The position numbers and the translations under genes are program-made. From Carya illinoinensis (Eukaryota; Streptophyta; Magnoliopsida; Fagales; Juglandaceae), in contig NC_056757.1 of the NCBI RefSeq assembly GCF_018687715.1, positions 22,911,501-22,975,500 of the forward strand: a stretch of 64,000 bases of DNA. The letters are read 5' to 3'. Position 1 is the stretch's first letter. Each line of letters starts with the position of its first letter. The notes under the pieces are model-generated. The model did no database searches. It was not told the DNA's origin and saw only the letters and a list, made by a program, of their open reading frames with translations. Positions 34,901 through 46,425 of this stretch are shown here, one piece after another.

Positions 34901-36000
34901 TTACAAATAATCATATGTGCATCAACAAAAAGTAAGCATGTATCACGTGTGCAATATACCATGTTTCACCGGGTAGTTGGTTCTATCCCATTCGGGATTA
35001 TAAGATCATAGTCTCCAATCTATCAACTATTATCTGTCATGTCCAACGAAATTTTGGCAGTATCTCCCCATAGTTCTCCAAATATGCTCATTTGGTCGTT
35101 GCACTAATGAGTAACACATCGATGCACCATAATTGAAACTGTATATCCAAAGAACAACAAGGGATGACTCTACCAAAATCATAATATTAGATGCTAACAA
35201 ATATAGTTCGATAGTTTACGAGAATGATCTTACAATCTCAAATTGTCTACTTAAGACAATTCAAGAGTTATCAATCAAGCATTCATTCGCATTGATAACT
35301 CTTGAATGAGTCTAAGGTTTGTTTTGATGAAATAAAAATACAAGATATGCTAACAGATATCAAACAACAATAACATGAGAGTAATACAACAAGACAACAA
35401 TAACAGTATTATTAATTTTATGAAGTATTTAGTACTATTTGTAAATACATTAATGAATTTAACCATTTGATAAGTATGTTTTAACTATTTTTTCATAATC
35501 ATTTTTGGACAACTATCCTTATGTATTTTAGAATCTATTTATAAATACATTAATGTACAAAGTATATTTTCTATATATAATGTGTATTATTATTTTATGC
35601 AAGTTTATGTTTGAATGCTATAAACTAATGTTCGAACGGAACCATCCTATTAAAACAATATCAAATACACATTTGAACGGATTCAACCTAGATTCTAGAC
35701 ATTTTCAAGAATAGAGAATAATATTCACAAAAACAAAGAACAATACAACAAGAAACTCAATAAAACATTGCACAATAGTGTACTCAAACAAAAAAGAGTG
35801 AACAAAGAGCATACATGGGTTGAAGGAGATGAAAAATCATCGGGAGAAGAATGACCACAAGCTCCCCCAAAAATCAATGAAACAAAGAAAATCAATGGGA
35901 GAAGAATGATTGAGTGATATGAAAAATGAAGGATTTAGGATCTGAGTTGAGGGAAAGAGGCACTGGATTGAAGGGGAGAGGGGTTGGGTTGAAGGAGTAA
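31980..36000 (-). mobile_element. CACTA (En/Spm) element remnant
   Basis: A minus-strand transposase pseudogene (32370-34871) with leader-like sequence out to about 36000. I could not find the CACTA terminal inverted repeats on either side, so the limits are approximate. The left part joins the Copia gag fragment near 31980. The 34880-36000 part is non-coding and its right portion has purine-rich repeats (GGGAGAAGAATGA). Confidence 0.65.
32370..34871 (-). pseudogene. CACTA transposase (tnp2-type) pseudogene
   Basis: Read from right to left. Transposase-associated domain 34871-34683 (ESVKKFLEFAMG, IRCPCQQCKN). Transposase_21/tnp2 core 33835-33557 (MKDPYFMMSLLILGP, DIDIYIQPLIAGLKDLWENG, SFNMHAIMLWMINDL, GNLLGWSTKGKM). 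A further tnp2 piece at 33233-32985 (LNSRKDLKRFGIR). A DUF4218-like C-terminus at about 32760-32370 (HLAIHLPREAQLAGPV, GNKARLEGSIVESYI, EKAQWYVLNNCFEIESHL). Many stops and frame changes separate these. A working protein would cut CACTA ends. Confidence 0.8.
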
Positions 36001-36004
36001 TAGT

Positions 36005-36360
36005 CCCCTATCGGTATAAAGGAATATATTGTATCATATATATTAGACTATTAAGTAATATATACTATCATATATGTAGTATCATATATATAGTATCATA
36101 TAAGTATCATCTAATTTTTATGTGGTAACATATATATAGTATCATATTTATTATAGTATAGTAAAGTATTAAGGAATATATACTATCATATATATTACTA
36201 ACAATATAGACTATATAGGATAGTGTATGGTATATTATACTATATATAATAGTATGTTATAGTATATTATATATGCCAAATTATATAGTGTATAGTATAT
36301 TATAATATTAATATTAATGTTGTAATCACTATATTGGTATAGTATTATATTACTCTTTTA
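36005..36360. repeat. TATATAGTATCATA simple-sequence tract
   Basis: The region is almost pure A+T with recurring TATCATATATA, TAGTATATTATA and ATATATAGTATC words. It is low-complexity sequence between the CACTA leader and the LINE tail and carries no gene. Confidence 0.7.
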
Positions 36361-36384
36361 CTTTTCTATTGTATTGCTTACTAT

Positions 36385-39105
36385 TGCTTTATTTTTATTT
36401 CTATTTTTTGATAGTAAACATAGCACTCTGTATTCATTTCACAGCAACAAATTACATCATAGATTCAGACCAAACAATTTGAGAGATACATTCAGGAAAA
36501 GAATCCCACCAAACTATCAAATCCTCTAGATGCTTAGCATATCTTGCTAAGGTGTGAGCTGCTCAATTTGCCATGCACCCCTTATGTGAATTGAACATCT
36601 TGGTATTCTGTTCATCAACTCTTTCACTTCATGAACTAGGTTACCCCGAGCTGACCTCAAATACGATGTATCATTTAATTCCTCTACAACAATAAAGAAT
36701 CATGTTCAATAACCAACTCTAAAATGCCCATTGGAAAGCAAAATTGTAGCCCTCTCAGTATTGCTAGTAACTCCACCTCCATAGGATTAGTCACTCCATT
36801 TTCCTTTTTACTTGCAGAAAACAAAACCACACCTCTATCATTCCTCAACAGCATTCCTACACCTGCTTTATCCTGATCTTCAAAAATTGCACCATCCACA
36901 TTTAGCTTTAATGCACCTTGAGATGGAGGTTGCCAACAAGAACTTTGAATTTTCCTCTGAAGCCTAACATCTCTGACTTCTTTATTTTCAGCTGCAATGG
37001 ACAAGGCTTTGTCAATAACCATATCAGGTTGTATGGTTTTACCTTAAAAGATCTGCTGGTTCCTCCTATACCATATGCCCCATGCTATAAGAAAGAAATT
37101 TTCAAGATTGCCAGGCTTTCCTGCTTCCATCACATCCATTACAATCTATAGAAAGTCCGTCTGCACATCATTATTCAATAATCCTCGAAAATGCTGGTGC
37201 CCTGACTGAATTACTAGTGGATAGTAACATAATGCATGCCCCACATCTTCCTCATAATTGCACCAAATACACTGAGCTTCATTAATAATATGCCTCCCCT
37301 TAAGATTCACACGGGTTGGAAGTCCATTCTTGCAAGCTCTCCATGCAAAGATTTTAATTTTATTAGGCAGTTTCAATTTCCACAACTTTCTCCAAAGCTT
37401 ACTATGATTCTTAGCATTTGAGCACTCCCCCTCTTGTCTATCTAGCTTCTGAAAGTAGCTATATGCACTCTTAACACTGAACACCCCATCCTTCTCATGA
37501 TCCCATATAATACAATCAGGCCTCATCTCAAAACTAATCAAAAGTTTCAGCATAGACTCTATTGCTGTAGGTGGTAACAGCCTTCTCACCTTGTCTATAG
37601 TCCACCATCTTGTGTTCTCATCAATAAGGTCTTTAACTATTAGTGCCTCATCCATATTTCCTTGTATCGAGTGTTGCAACAATCTATGTCTAGGTATCCA
37701 ATAATCAGTCCAACCTTGATTGACTTACCATCCCCAACTCTCCATCTGCATCCCCTCAGCATATCAGCCTTGGCTCTCTAATTACCCCTCCAAACGTATG
37801 AAGGAGATCCCAGTCCTGGATTACTAAAAGTAGAGGAAGGGAAGTATCTTGCTTTGTATAGCTTATGTAGAAGTGTAGCCTCATCAGTCATGATCCTCCA
37901 AGCTTGTTTTGCAAGAAGAGCTTGGTTAAAAATTTTCAAATCTTTAAAACCCAGCTCTCCCAACAGCTTTTTTGTTCCTTCTGCTTCTAGCTCCACCAAA
38001 AGTTTGCCATTAGCTATTCCAATTCACTACAAAGAGTAGATGGTAACTTGAAACAGCTCATAGTATAAGTAGGGATGGCCATTACAACAACCTTTAACAG
38101 CACTTCTTTACCTCCTTGGGACAATAACTTCTTTCCACCCCTTCAATTTATGCCAAAAATTTTGTTTGAGCTCTGAGAAAGCTTGCTTCTTCCCTCTTCC
38201 AACCATAGAAGGCAAACCAAGGTACTTGTCATATTGCTTAAATTGTTGAACTCCCCATAAACTCATAATCTCTTGCTAGTTGCTGGGATTAACATTTTTA
38301 CTAAAAATCATCGAAGTCTTTTTGTATTGACCTTCTGTCCAGATGCCCTTTCAAAAATGCCAAGTAAATGATGTATGTTCAAACGAGCCTGCACATTTGC
38401 CCTACAAAACAACAAACAGTCATCTGCAAACATTATATGGTTCAACTTGGGAGCACCAGCACAAATCTTCAACCCTTCGAACTGTTTTGATGTTTCAACC
38501 TGCTGCAGAAGAGTAATTAAACCCTCAGTACATAGAAGGAACAAGTAAGGAGATAATGGATCTCCTTGCTTAATCCCTTGAGTTGGAAACAATGGACCAT
38601 TTGGTTCACCATTCACCATTATAGAAAAAGAAACAGATTTAACACACCCCATAACCAACTTAATCCACCTCTCATGAAACCCCATCCTATCCATCATAGC
38701 TTCTAGGAAGCTCTATTCCACCCTATCATAACCTTTACTCATATGAAGCTTTAAGAACATAAATCATTTCCTTCCATTCCTTTTCTGTCTCATAAAATGC
38801 ACCAACTCATAAGCAACTAGTATGTTGTCTGTTCTCGATCTTCCAGGTACAAAGGCTAATTGTGACTTAGAAATAACAGTAGCAAGATCTCTTTAAGCCT
38901 ATTAGCTAAGACCTTAGAGATCAATTTATAAAGGACATTACATAAGCTAATAGGCCTATAATCTGTAATCATCTTAGACCATTTTTTCTTTGGGATCAAA
39001 GTAATGTAATGTGATTTAAGTCATGAGGAAACTGACCTTGATTGAGAGCCAATAGAACTGCTCAAGTAACATCCTTACCAACAACAGACCAATACTTGAA
39101 TTGTA
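36385..39105 (-). mobile_element. 5'-truncated L1-type LINE (minus strand)
   Basis: The minus-strand order is RT N-terminus (about 39100-38900, [20 protein letters not shown]), RT core 38697-38308 (GIKQGDPLSPYLFLL, catalytic FADDCLLF), WRGN and LARYFPSS-like spacer 37999-37778, zf-RVT 37682-37146 (WRACKNGLPTRVNLKGR, CIWCNYEEDVGHALCYYP), and RNase H 37022-36684 (KLNVDGAIFEDQDKAGVG, EVELLAILRGLQF) ending near 36470. An A-rich tail on the minus strand (36385-36411) closes it. Stops and frame changes throughout; the endonuclease is missing. Confidence 0.87.
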
Positions 39106-39346
39106 CCATTTAATGGATAAAAATGAACTGAAAAGAAAACAATAATTAATGAAACAAGATTATAATGTAATGATGACTAAATATCGTATATTTCAAAGTA
39201 GACAATCAACTATAATAGAATGGGAAGATCAATGCAACTTCCTAAGAGAGAAATTAAGTATAAGAATCCATCTAAGTATTATTGCTTTATAAAAAAATAA
39301 TAATAATTCACAAATACATATTTTAAGCAAAGATAACCTATATAAA
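39106..39346. other. Unannotated AT-rich flank
   Basis: Nothing coding or structured was seen between the LINE truncation point and the MITE. Confidence 0.4.
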
Positions 39347-39355
39347 AAAAATGAA

Positions 39356-39526
39356 GAGCAATGCTACATACAGACGTAGAATTGCAAACGCCGCGCAATC
39401 GCTTTGAAAAAAAGTGGGGTCCACGATTAAAAAGTTAGTTTTTTTCATGTGGGTCCCATATTAATTCATTTTTTTGAAAGCGACTGCACGCCGCTTACAC
39501 AACCACGACTGCAAATATCATTTCTC
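39356..39526. mobile_element. MITE, 171 bp, with 9-bp target duplication
   Basis: It starts GAGCAATGCTACATACAG and ends CTGCAAATATCATTTCTC, which are imperfect inverted repeats. The 9-bp sequence AAAAATGAA flanks it on both sides (39347-39355 and 39527-39535). A 9-bp duplication points to the Mutator superfamily. The interior holds paired GTGGGGTCC and GTGGGTCCC words and no coding sequence. Confidence 0.78.
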
Positions 39527-39690
39527 AAAAATGAAATATATTAGGAGTTTTGTAATGATAAGCTATGAAAAATAAGTTCATCACCCCATTTATGCTGGAG
39601 AAGCTTTAAGGTCAGTCTCGTTGGTTCAAGACCTTGATGTACTTATTTCTCTTTGATTATAGGAAATCTTTACTTTAAAAATCTGTCTCA

Positions 39691-40401
39691 ATGAATTCTT
39701 TATTTAAATCTGATGAATCCACCACTAGTATACCTATAGAATATGAACCTAATAACATTAACTAATAAGACTATAATATAATAGACATAGAAAGAAATTT
39801 ACAAGACTGGATAATTACTGTTATTACTAAGAGCCAAATATACAAACAATCCAATTTTTCTTCTAAATTATCATTTATTACTAATTATACTATTAAAACG
39901 GTAGAAAAAACTATTAGTTTAAAAAATGATTATGAATCATTACAATTATTAACAAAAGAGGCTATTAAACACAATAAAGAGCAAAAATATTCTTTTACAC
40001 ATATTGGATTAGTACAAGTAGCTATAAAACCACTCACCAGAAGTGGATTAAATGCCTTAGTATTACTCTATCTAAGAGATGGAAGACAATATAATTTTCA
40101 TGATTCATTACTTGGTATGGTCGAATCTAACATGTTTCAAGGTCCAGTTTATTTCAATTATTATCCTAATTATTCACTTTCATTATTTGATACTAATATT
40201 TTACATGTTTTAATATTAAATATTAAAATAAATGGTTATCATATGATAAAAGATTCACATCATTTAACTGTAGTATATAAAATCCATTATAAACTAATGA
40301 AAACAATATTAGAGCCACAAACTCTTATTACAAATCCAAAAGGCTATAAATTATTATTACAATCTAGCACACCAAATTCTAGTATACAAATTCCTAAATA
40401 G
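39691..40401 (+). pseudogene. Endogenous caulimovirid movement protein remnant
   Basis: Part of a plant DNA pararetrovirus fixed in the genome (family Caulimoviridae). A plus-strand frame starts at an ATG at 39691, meets a double stop (TAA TAA, 39763-39768), then stays open to TAG 40399-40401. It shows the 30K-type movement protein pattern, with HIGLVQVAIKPL followed by a Gly-x-Asn-Ala-Leu segment near 40005-40060. Such proteins form tubules at plasmodesmata. The genus cannot be settled; the gene order resembles florendovirus or petuvirus. Composition is very AT-rich. The double stop makes it non-functional. Confidence 0.75.
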
Positions 40402-41815
40402 ATTAATTGGAATCAAATTACTCTCCCCAATGAATAGTAGTTAGAAAATATTATTCCATTACCTAAAATAGAAAAAAAATTCTAAAAACAATCTAGATTA
40501 TATAGACAAAAAAAAAGGACAGAACAGTCCAAATTGCCTTTCAACCTTTTAGAAGATCATTATCACAGTCATAATATTCTCCACGAGCACCCTCTAGTTA
40601 TTATACACCTAGATTTGTTCTTACTTCAATTTCTAGGAATAGATCTCAAAATTTTGACACCAGATCTCAAAATTTTGATACTCAAATCTGGGGAGTTTTT
40701 CTTGAAAATATTATTGATACACCAATATATACTGTTAATCATCATGCTATAGCATCCACCTCTCATAATCTCGATCAGGTAAAAGAACATTATTCTCCAA
40801 CATATTCACAAGTAGTTAAAGATGATACTCAAATATTCACATTGAGTAAAGAAGAATTTAAAATTAATAGAAAATATCTTAAACAAGATTATATGAAAGA
40901 AGAAAATAAACAAAAAAGATTAGTATTTTTCTCAACTTTCACAAAAACAGAAAGAGATTATATTCAAGGAAAATATTATGAGTACTTAGAAAATATACAA
41001 ATTAATATACCTTTCTTTACATGGTTTGAGATATATCAATTAAACCAATTATCAACCATAAATAAGACTAATAATCAAATCATTTATGAAGAATATCTCA
41101 CTTTTGAAACTATTAAGTATAACCAAAGAAGTACTCAAATATTAGCCTCACTAATAAAGAAACATAATTCTACAATAGAAATTAAAAATATTGATAATAT
41201 TCAACAAAATAATTATACTAATTTATATTTAAAAACTATGTGTAAACAAATAGAAAGAATTTAAATCCAAATATCTCCTATTAATCCTACTAGTAAAGAA
41301 ATAAAAGAAACCCATTTATTTATTTCTGATGAAATCCCATCTCACTTAAAACCCAATTTTTCTAAAATCAAAGATGATTTATTAGAACAAATCTCTAATA
41401 AATTACAAAATGTAAATATCACTAATATTCCATCTACTTCAAAACAATCTCATATTAATATATTAAGTAAGACAGACGCGCCTTATTTATTTGATTATAA
41501 AATTAGTAATATTGAAAATCAATTTAAAAATTTAGATTTACAATTAAATAAAATTAAAGGTGATCATGTTAATAGTTTCTCTGTTGGAGACTATAAACAT
41601 CATGTTTCTATTACTTGTAATTACTATCCAAAGCCTATTTCATTGGATATGCAATTCGAACAAAGAGAATATATAGTAAGATCTGTTTTTTCACCAGATG
41701 TACTATATGAATGAAATATAGATGGATTATCTGAATATGAAATATTAAATCATTTCCAAGAAATGATTATGTTTGCTAATGTTTATAAAAGAAATGAAAA
41801 ATAGATCATCAAATA
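40402..41815 (+). pseudogene. Endogenous caulimovirid coat-protein region remnant
   Basis: It follows the movement protein on the same strand, as in single-polyprotein caulimovirids. A Lys/Asn-rich frame is open from 40842 to TAA 41262-41264 and continues beyond it. The distal part has a coat-protein-like motif (IDGLSEYEILN, about 41720-41750), just after a TGA at 41712-41714 where Trp would be expected, and another stop lies at 41802-41804. The reading ends at 41815, where an LTR-like unit begins. Protease and RT do not follow here. RNase H-end sequence of the same kind reappears at 63703. Confidence 0.65.
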
Positions 41816-42017
41816 TGTAATGACCCGCTTTTACGTGTATTTTTACTGAATGATTGTTTTTAATTTAATTAATATAGTGTTTTATTTATTTTAAATTATT
41901 GTGTTTTAAATTGGTTTTTATTTATTTGATGTTGTGCTTTATTTATTTAATCGTTTTACGGTTTTTAAAATCGTTTTCGGCAGATCTGTTTTGGTTTCCG
42001 GAGTGAGGACTAGACCT

Positions 42018-42170
42018 CATTCCTTTTCCATCATCTTTTCTTTTTCTCTTTTCTTTTTTTCTTCTTTCTCTTTTTTCTTCTTTTTCTTTCTTTTTTTTTT
42101 CTTTCTTTTCTCTCCTCCCTGGTTCTCTCTTCCGCGCGCACACTCTCTCTCCTCTCCCTCACGCCGTTTC
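42018..42170 (+). repeat. Polypyrimidine (CT-rich) tract
   Basis: About 150 nt of almost pure C and T, dominated by TTTTCTTTC words. Its complement encodes only runs of Lys, Glu and Arg, which is low-complexity sequence and not a gene. Confidence 0.85.
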
Positions 42171-42442
42171 GTCCAGCCACCCAGGGCCGCTGCTTGCCGG
42201 CGCCGTGAGCCACACCACCCCCACCATTTTCTTCCCCTCCCTCCGGTGAACCACCCCACCAAGTTTCATCCCCAATCGTGCCGCCGTTTAGCCGAAAAAA
42301 TCCCATCAAGCCACACGGTTTTTGCTCCGATCTGCCGCCGTCGCTCCACCTCCGGCCACCACCTCTTCAACACTTCATCACTGACTCCTTGCCGTCCTAA
42401 CCCACCCATTTCTAGCCTCTAACAGTCGCTGGAACAGCTCCC

Positions 42443-45109
42443 ACGAGCTAGTTTCCGTTTTGGACGTTTAAGCCCTTCCTTCGCGGCTTTCGCCGCCACC
42501 CACGGCCAAACTCCACTTCCCTTAGCTTCATAAACATCCTTAGACCATTCCCTATCAATCCCGAGCCTTGGTTTGTCCCCGTTCAAAAGTGGGTATTTTA
42601 CAACCCACGGCCACAGTGAAATTTCACTGTTACGTTGCTTTTCTTCAACCGTTTGCAACGCCGCGATCTTTCTAAAAATACCATATAGTGCTGTAAGTAT
42701 TTTCCAAACCCTACTTTTAGATTTAAATATATTTTGCTCATTCAATAAATATTTATCTGTTGGTTGGCTGATTCCGGACTGAGTCCGAGGAGTTCGGGGG
42801 TCGGATGGTTTGAGGACGGAGTGCTTGGTTATGTTTTTTTGTGATTTGGTTGGTTATTCGTGCCATGAGGCGTGCGTTGCATATTGCATATTTGTGCATT
42901 TTATTTTAAGTGAGAAAATCATGTTTTATTGGCGTAAATGGTTTTTTGGGTGTGTGTGTCTCACGAGCCCAAACCGGGATGGGTTATTATCTCGGTGGAG
43001 CTCCTCTGGTCACTCAGAAGTGGATAATACTGAGTGACATCCCCTGGGTTGTCGCAGGGCGATGACCGAATCGCACGATACGGTAACGCTGTCGTGTCGA
43101 CTCCGTGGTCCCTAGAGTGGCGGGGATTAGAGAATGGCCTGGCCAGGGATGCGCTAGGCGCGAGTCTGGGCATCGTTCGTTTAGGTGTCACACGCATAGT
43201 CGTTACCTGCTGTGTGACACAGAGCCAGGGTGTGCGGATGATCCCTAGGGGAGATCATGGTGCATGCATAATTGGATGGTTTTTATGGTTTTCGGATACG
43301 GACCATTTTCTGGGAAAATGGCGAGGTTTGATTTCGAAGCTTTTGATCCATTTTCTGGGAAAATGGTGGTTTGGGCCATTATCTGGGATAATGGCGAGGA
43401 TGTGTTAAGGTTTTTGATCCATTTTTTGGGAAAATGGTGGTAGCAGTTTGGGCCATTATCTGGGATAATGGCTAGGAATGGTTTTAATGGTAATATTTTT
43501 TGGCCAAATGGGATTTTAGCGTGCGTGGAAAAATAATGATTTTATGGGGCATGTGCATTGGTTTTTCTTTCATGCATATTATTTGAGTTTTATATGTTTT
43601 TATCTTGTGGTGTTTGGATTTTACTTACCTGCGGCACCATTTTTGGTTTCGTAGATTTTGGTGCAGAGTTCGAGGAGGAGGAGGAGGCTAAGCCCGAGGA
43701 TGCGGCTCCGCCGGAGTTCTGAGTTGGGTTATGCTTTGTATTTGGCTTTTGGAACTATATTTTTGTTTTGTAATATTTTATTATGTATCTTTTAAACAGC
43801 TTTGTATTAAAACAAGAAAAATTCTAGTACTTAGTTACGAGCTAGCTTTCCATTTTTGAAAATCCAGCCATCAACCACCGTTTTCGCCGCCACCCACGGC
43901 CAAGCTTCACTTCCACTAGCTTCATAATCATCCTTAGACCATTCCCTATCAATCCCAAGCCTTGGTTTGTCCCCGTTCAAAAGTGCATATTTTACAACCC
44001 ACGGCCACAGTGAATTTTCACTGTTACGTTGCTTTCCTTCCGCCGTTTGCAACGCCGCAAGCTTTCTAAAAATACCGTATAGCACTGTAAGTATTTTTCA
44101 AACTCTACTTTTAGATTTATATATATTTTGCCCTTACAATAAATTATTGCTGCTGGTTGGTTGATTCCGGACTGAGTCCGAGGAGTTCGGGGGTCGGATG
44201 GATTAATGACGGAGTGCTTGGTTTTGGTTGTTTATGATTGCTTGATTTTATTTGAGCCATGAGGCGTGAGTTTCATTTTGTGTATATATGCATTTTATTT
44301 ATTTGAGAAAATCCCGTTTTTGGCGTAAATGGTTTTTGGATGCGTGTGTTACACGAGCCCAAGGCGGGATGGGTTATTATCTCGGTGGAGCTCCTCTGGT
44401 CACTCGGGAGTGGATAAAACTGAGTGACATCCCTGCGACGACCGGATCGCACGATACGATAACGCTGTCTTGTCGACTCCGTCGTCCCTAGAGTGGCGGG
44501 GACTAGAGGATGGCCTGGCCAGGTACGCACGAGGCGCGAGTCTGGGCATCACTCGTTTAGGTGTCACATGCATAGTCGTTACCTGCGGGTGATTCCTAGG
44601 GGAGATCATGGTGCATGCATAACCGGATTGTTTTTATGGTTTTCGGATGTTGGCCATTTTCTGGAAAAATGGTGATACTTGGTTTTCGAGGTTTTTGATC
44701 AATTTTTTGGGAAAATGGTAGTTTGGGCCATTATTTGGGATAATGGCGAGACTTGGTTTTAAGGATATGTTTTTGTGGGCCAAATGGGTTTTTGGCGTGC
44801 GTGTAAAAATCATGTTTTATGGCGCATGTGCATTGGTTTTTATTTCATGCATATTGTTTGAGTTTTATATGTTTTTATCTAGTGGTGTTTGGAGTTTACT
44901 TACTTGCGGCACCATTTTTGGTACCGTAGATTTTGGTGCAGAGATCGAGGATGAGGAGGAGGAGGTTAAGCCCGAGGATGCGGCTCCGCCGGGGTGCTGA
45001 TGTTATGTTTTGTATTTAGTTTAAAGTTATATTTGTGTCTTGTAATATTTATTTATATATGTTTTGAATAGCTTTGTATTAAAACAAGAAAAATCCTGGT
45101 ACTTAGTTA
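42443..45109 (+). repeat. Tandem duplication inside LTR-like unit, 1394-bp period
   Basis: Unit A (42443-43836) and unit B (43837-45109) align from ACGAGCTAG to ACTTAGTTA. Shared landmarks include CGCCGCCACCCACGGCC, GATTCCGGACTGAGTCCGAG, CGCACGATACG, GGAGATCATGGTGCATGCATA, and GCGGCACCATTTTTGGT followed by an acidic GAG-rich stretch. Unit B is about 120 bp shorter through several deletions. Clear divergence shows the duplication is old. Confidence 0.85.
43303..44746 (+). repeat. Eight CCATTWTC-TGG-GAWAATGG hairpins
   Basis: 19-nt palindromes with 8-bp arms and a TGG loop lie at 43303, 43348, 43376, 43419 and 43453 (unit A) and 44654, 44700 and 44728 (unit B). Two arm types occur: CCATTTTC/GAAAATGG and CCATTATC/GATAATGG, where the change in one arm is matched by the complementary change in the other. 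In unit A the only defect is C to T at the closing pair (43419), which still allows a U-G pair. Unit B has more mismatches. Confidence 0.85.
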
Positions 45110-45258
45110 TTGACTTGCTTTTCGATGCGTATTTCTCGTGCACATTCGTCGCTTTTTCACACACTTGGCACACGTCGATAGGATGATGAACTGTGATGTC
45201 ATCATCCGGACGTCTCGATTTTTCCCGTGTTTGTGCGTAGGGATTTGGGGGCGTCACA

Positions 45259-46425
45259 GGAACACTCATACTGATCGAGTTCCATTAGCAGCACAGCCAC
45301 TGAGGGCTATTTCTGGAGGGGGTAGATATGAGCTTAAAGAAGACACTAATGTTCAAGCCCAAATAGCTGCATTGACTAGAAGACTAAAGGTCATGGAAAT
45401 GGAAAAAGTGAAGGCTGTGAAAGTAGTAGAGGCATGTTCTATATGTGCTGATTCAAACCATAAGACCCAAGACTGCCCGATTATGCCAGTATTTCAAGAA
45501 GGTGGGTCTGAGCAGATGCAATCAGCTAACTAGGTTAATAGAGCACAGAATCAGCCTTTCTCCAACACATATAATCCAGGGTGGAGGAATCACCCAAATT
45601 TCTCATGGAGAAATGATCAGCCTGGTCGGTCCCCACCACCTCAGCAGCAGCCATTTAATCAAGGTGCTCCTTAGCACCAGTATCTACCATATCAGAATCC
45701 TCAGAGCTATCCTTATGTAGCTCCTCCTGGATTTCAGCTTCATGTAGCTGCACAGAGTTCTCAGCCTTCATCATCTGCAAAGAAGACTCTAGATGACAGT
45801 ATGACTCAGATGGCCAATACACTTCAGCAATTCATGCAGATTCAGGCCACCACAAATAATCAAAACACTCAGGCCATAAATGAGTTACGAGGCACTATTA
45901 ATAAGATGAGCACAACCTTGAGCACCCTAGAGAAAGGGAAATTTCCATCACAGCCTCAGCCTAATCCTCAAGTGTACAGGCAGCAACAACAGCAAGTGCA
46001 TAATGTCTCAGAGGATGTTATTGAGACGGCGAAGGCAGTTCTTACTTTGAGAAGTGGGAAGGAAGTTCCCCAACCAGAGATGCCTATAGACACACAAGTA
46101 GTTGGTCCTACACCTGAAGATGTAACAAAGACTGATGAAGTTGAGAAAGAATCAGAGGGACTGAGACCAGAGCTGAAGAAGCCTGTGAGTGCAGATGTTG
46201 AGACTAGTAAGGGATACCAACCTGTGGTTCCCTATCCTCAGAGATTGGCAGCTGGCCAAAAGAACAAGTATCACACGGAGATTCAAGAGATTTTCAAGCA
46301 AGTGAAGATCAATATTCCACTCTTGGATGCCATACAACAAGTGCCTTCATATGCAAAATTTTTGAAGGACTTGTGCACAGTGAAGAGGAAGCTGAATGTG
46401 AAGAAGAAAGCTTTCTTAACAGAGC
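45259..46425 (+). pseudogene. Athila-like Gypsy gag, 5'-truncated
   Basis: The frame starts in mid-gag directly after the LTR-like unit. It contains a zinc knuckle-like CSICADSNHKTQDCP (45435-45480), a Pro/Gln-rich linker (NPGWRNHPNFSW), and a long Gln-rich segment ending AVLTLRSGKEV (about 46035-46070) and YPQRLAAGQ. These are features of Athila-type polyproteins. In-frame TAG stops occur at 45531-45533 and near 45675, both where Gln is likely. The N-terminal gag half and the primer-binding site are missing. Confidence 0.82.

Larger units (their letters stand above)
41816..45258 (+). mobile_element. LTR-like unit, 3.4 kb (TGTAATGACC...GCGTCACA)
   Basis: It begins TGTAATGACCCGC and ends GGGGGCGTCACA, the TG...CA form and terminal wording of large plant Gypsy LTRs. 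The interior has a CT-rich tract (42018-42170), a 1.39-kb tandem duplication and hairpin repeats. No matching target duplication: left 5 bp AAATA, right 5 bp GGAAC. No primer-binding site follows; instead mid-gag coding sequence starts at once. So it is neither a clean solo LTR nor an ordinary 5' LTR. The lineage is uncertain, and the LTR at 51098 is unrelated to it in sequence. Confidence 0.6.

Noticed and set aside
41934..42422. Open frames of 80-160 codons over the CT-rich tract on both strands
   Set aside because: They are runs of Phe/Ser or Lys/Glu/Arg from a polypyrimidine tract, without conserved domains. Length comes from composition.
43303..43471. CRISPR-like array
   Set aside because: Eukaryotic retrotransposon context; repeats are short palindromes with irregular spacing and no unique spacers of constant length.
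44743..45000. 85-aa frame ending in an acidic tail, in LTR-like unit B
   Set aside because: Unit A has a related acidic end but no matching upstream frame. The rest covers hairpins and AT-rich filler. Not supported as a gene.
41816..45258. Simple solo LTR
   Set aside because: The 5-bp flanks differ (AAATA, GGAAC), and gag coding starts at once on the right, so it lacks the mark of a solo LTR.
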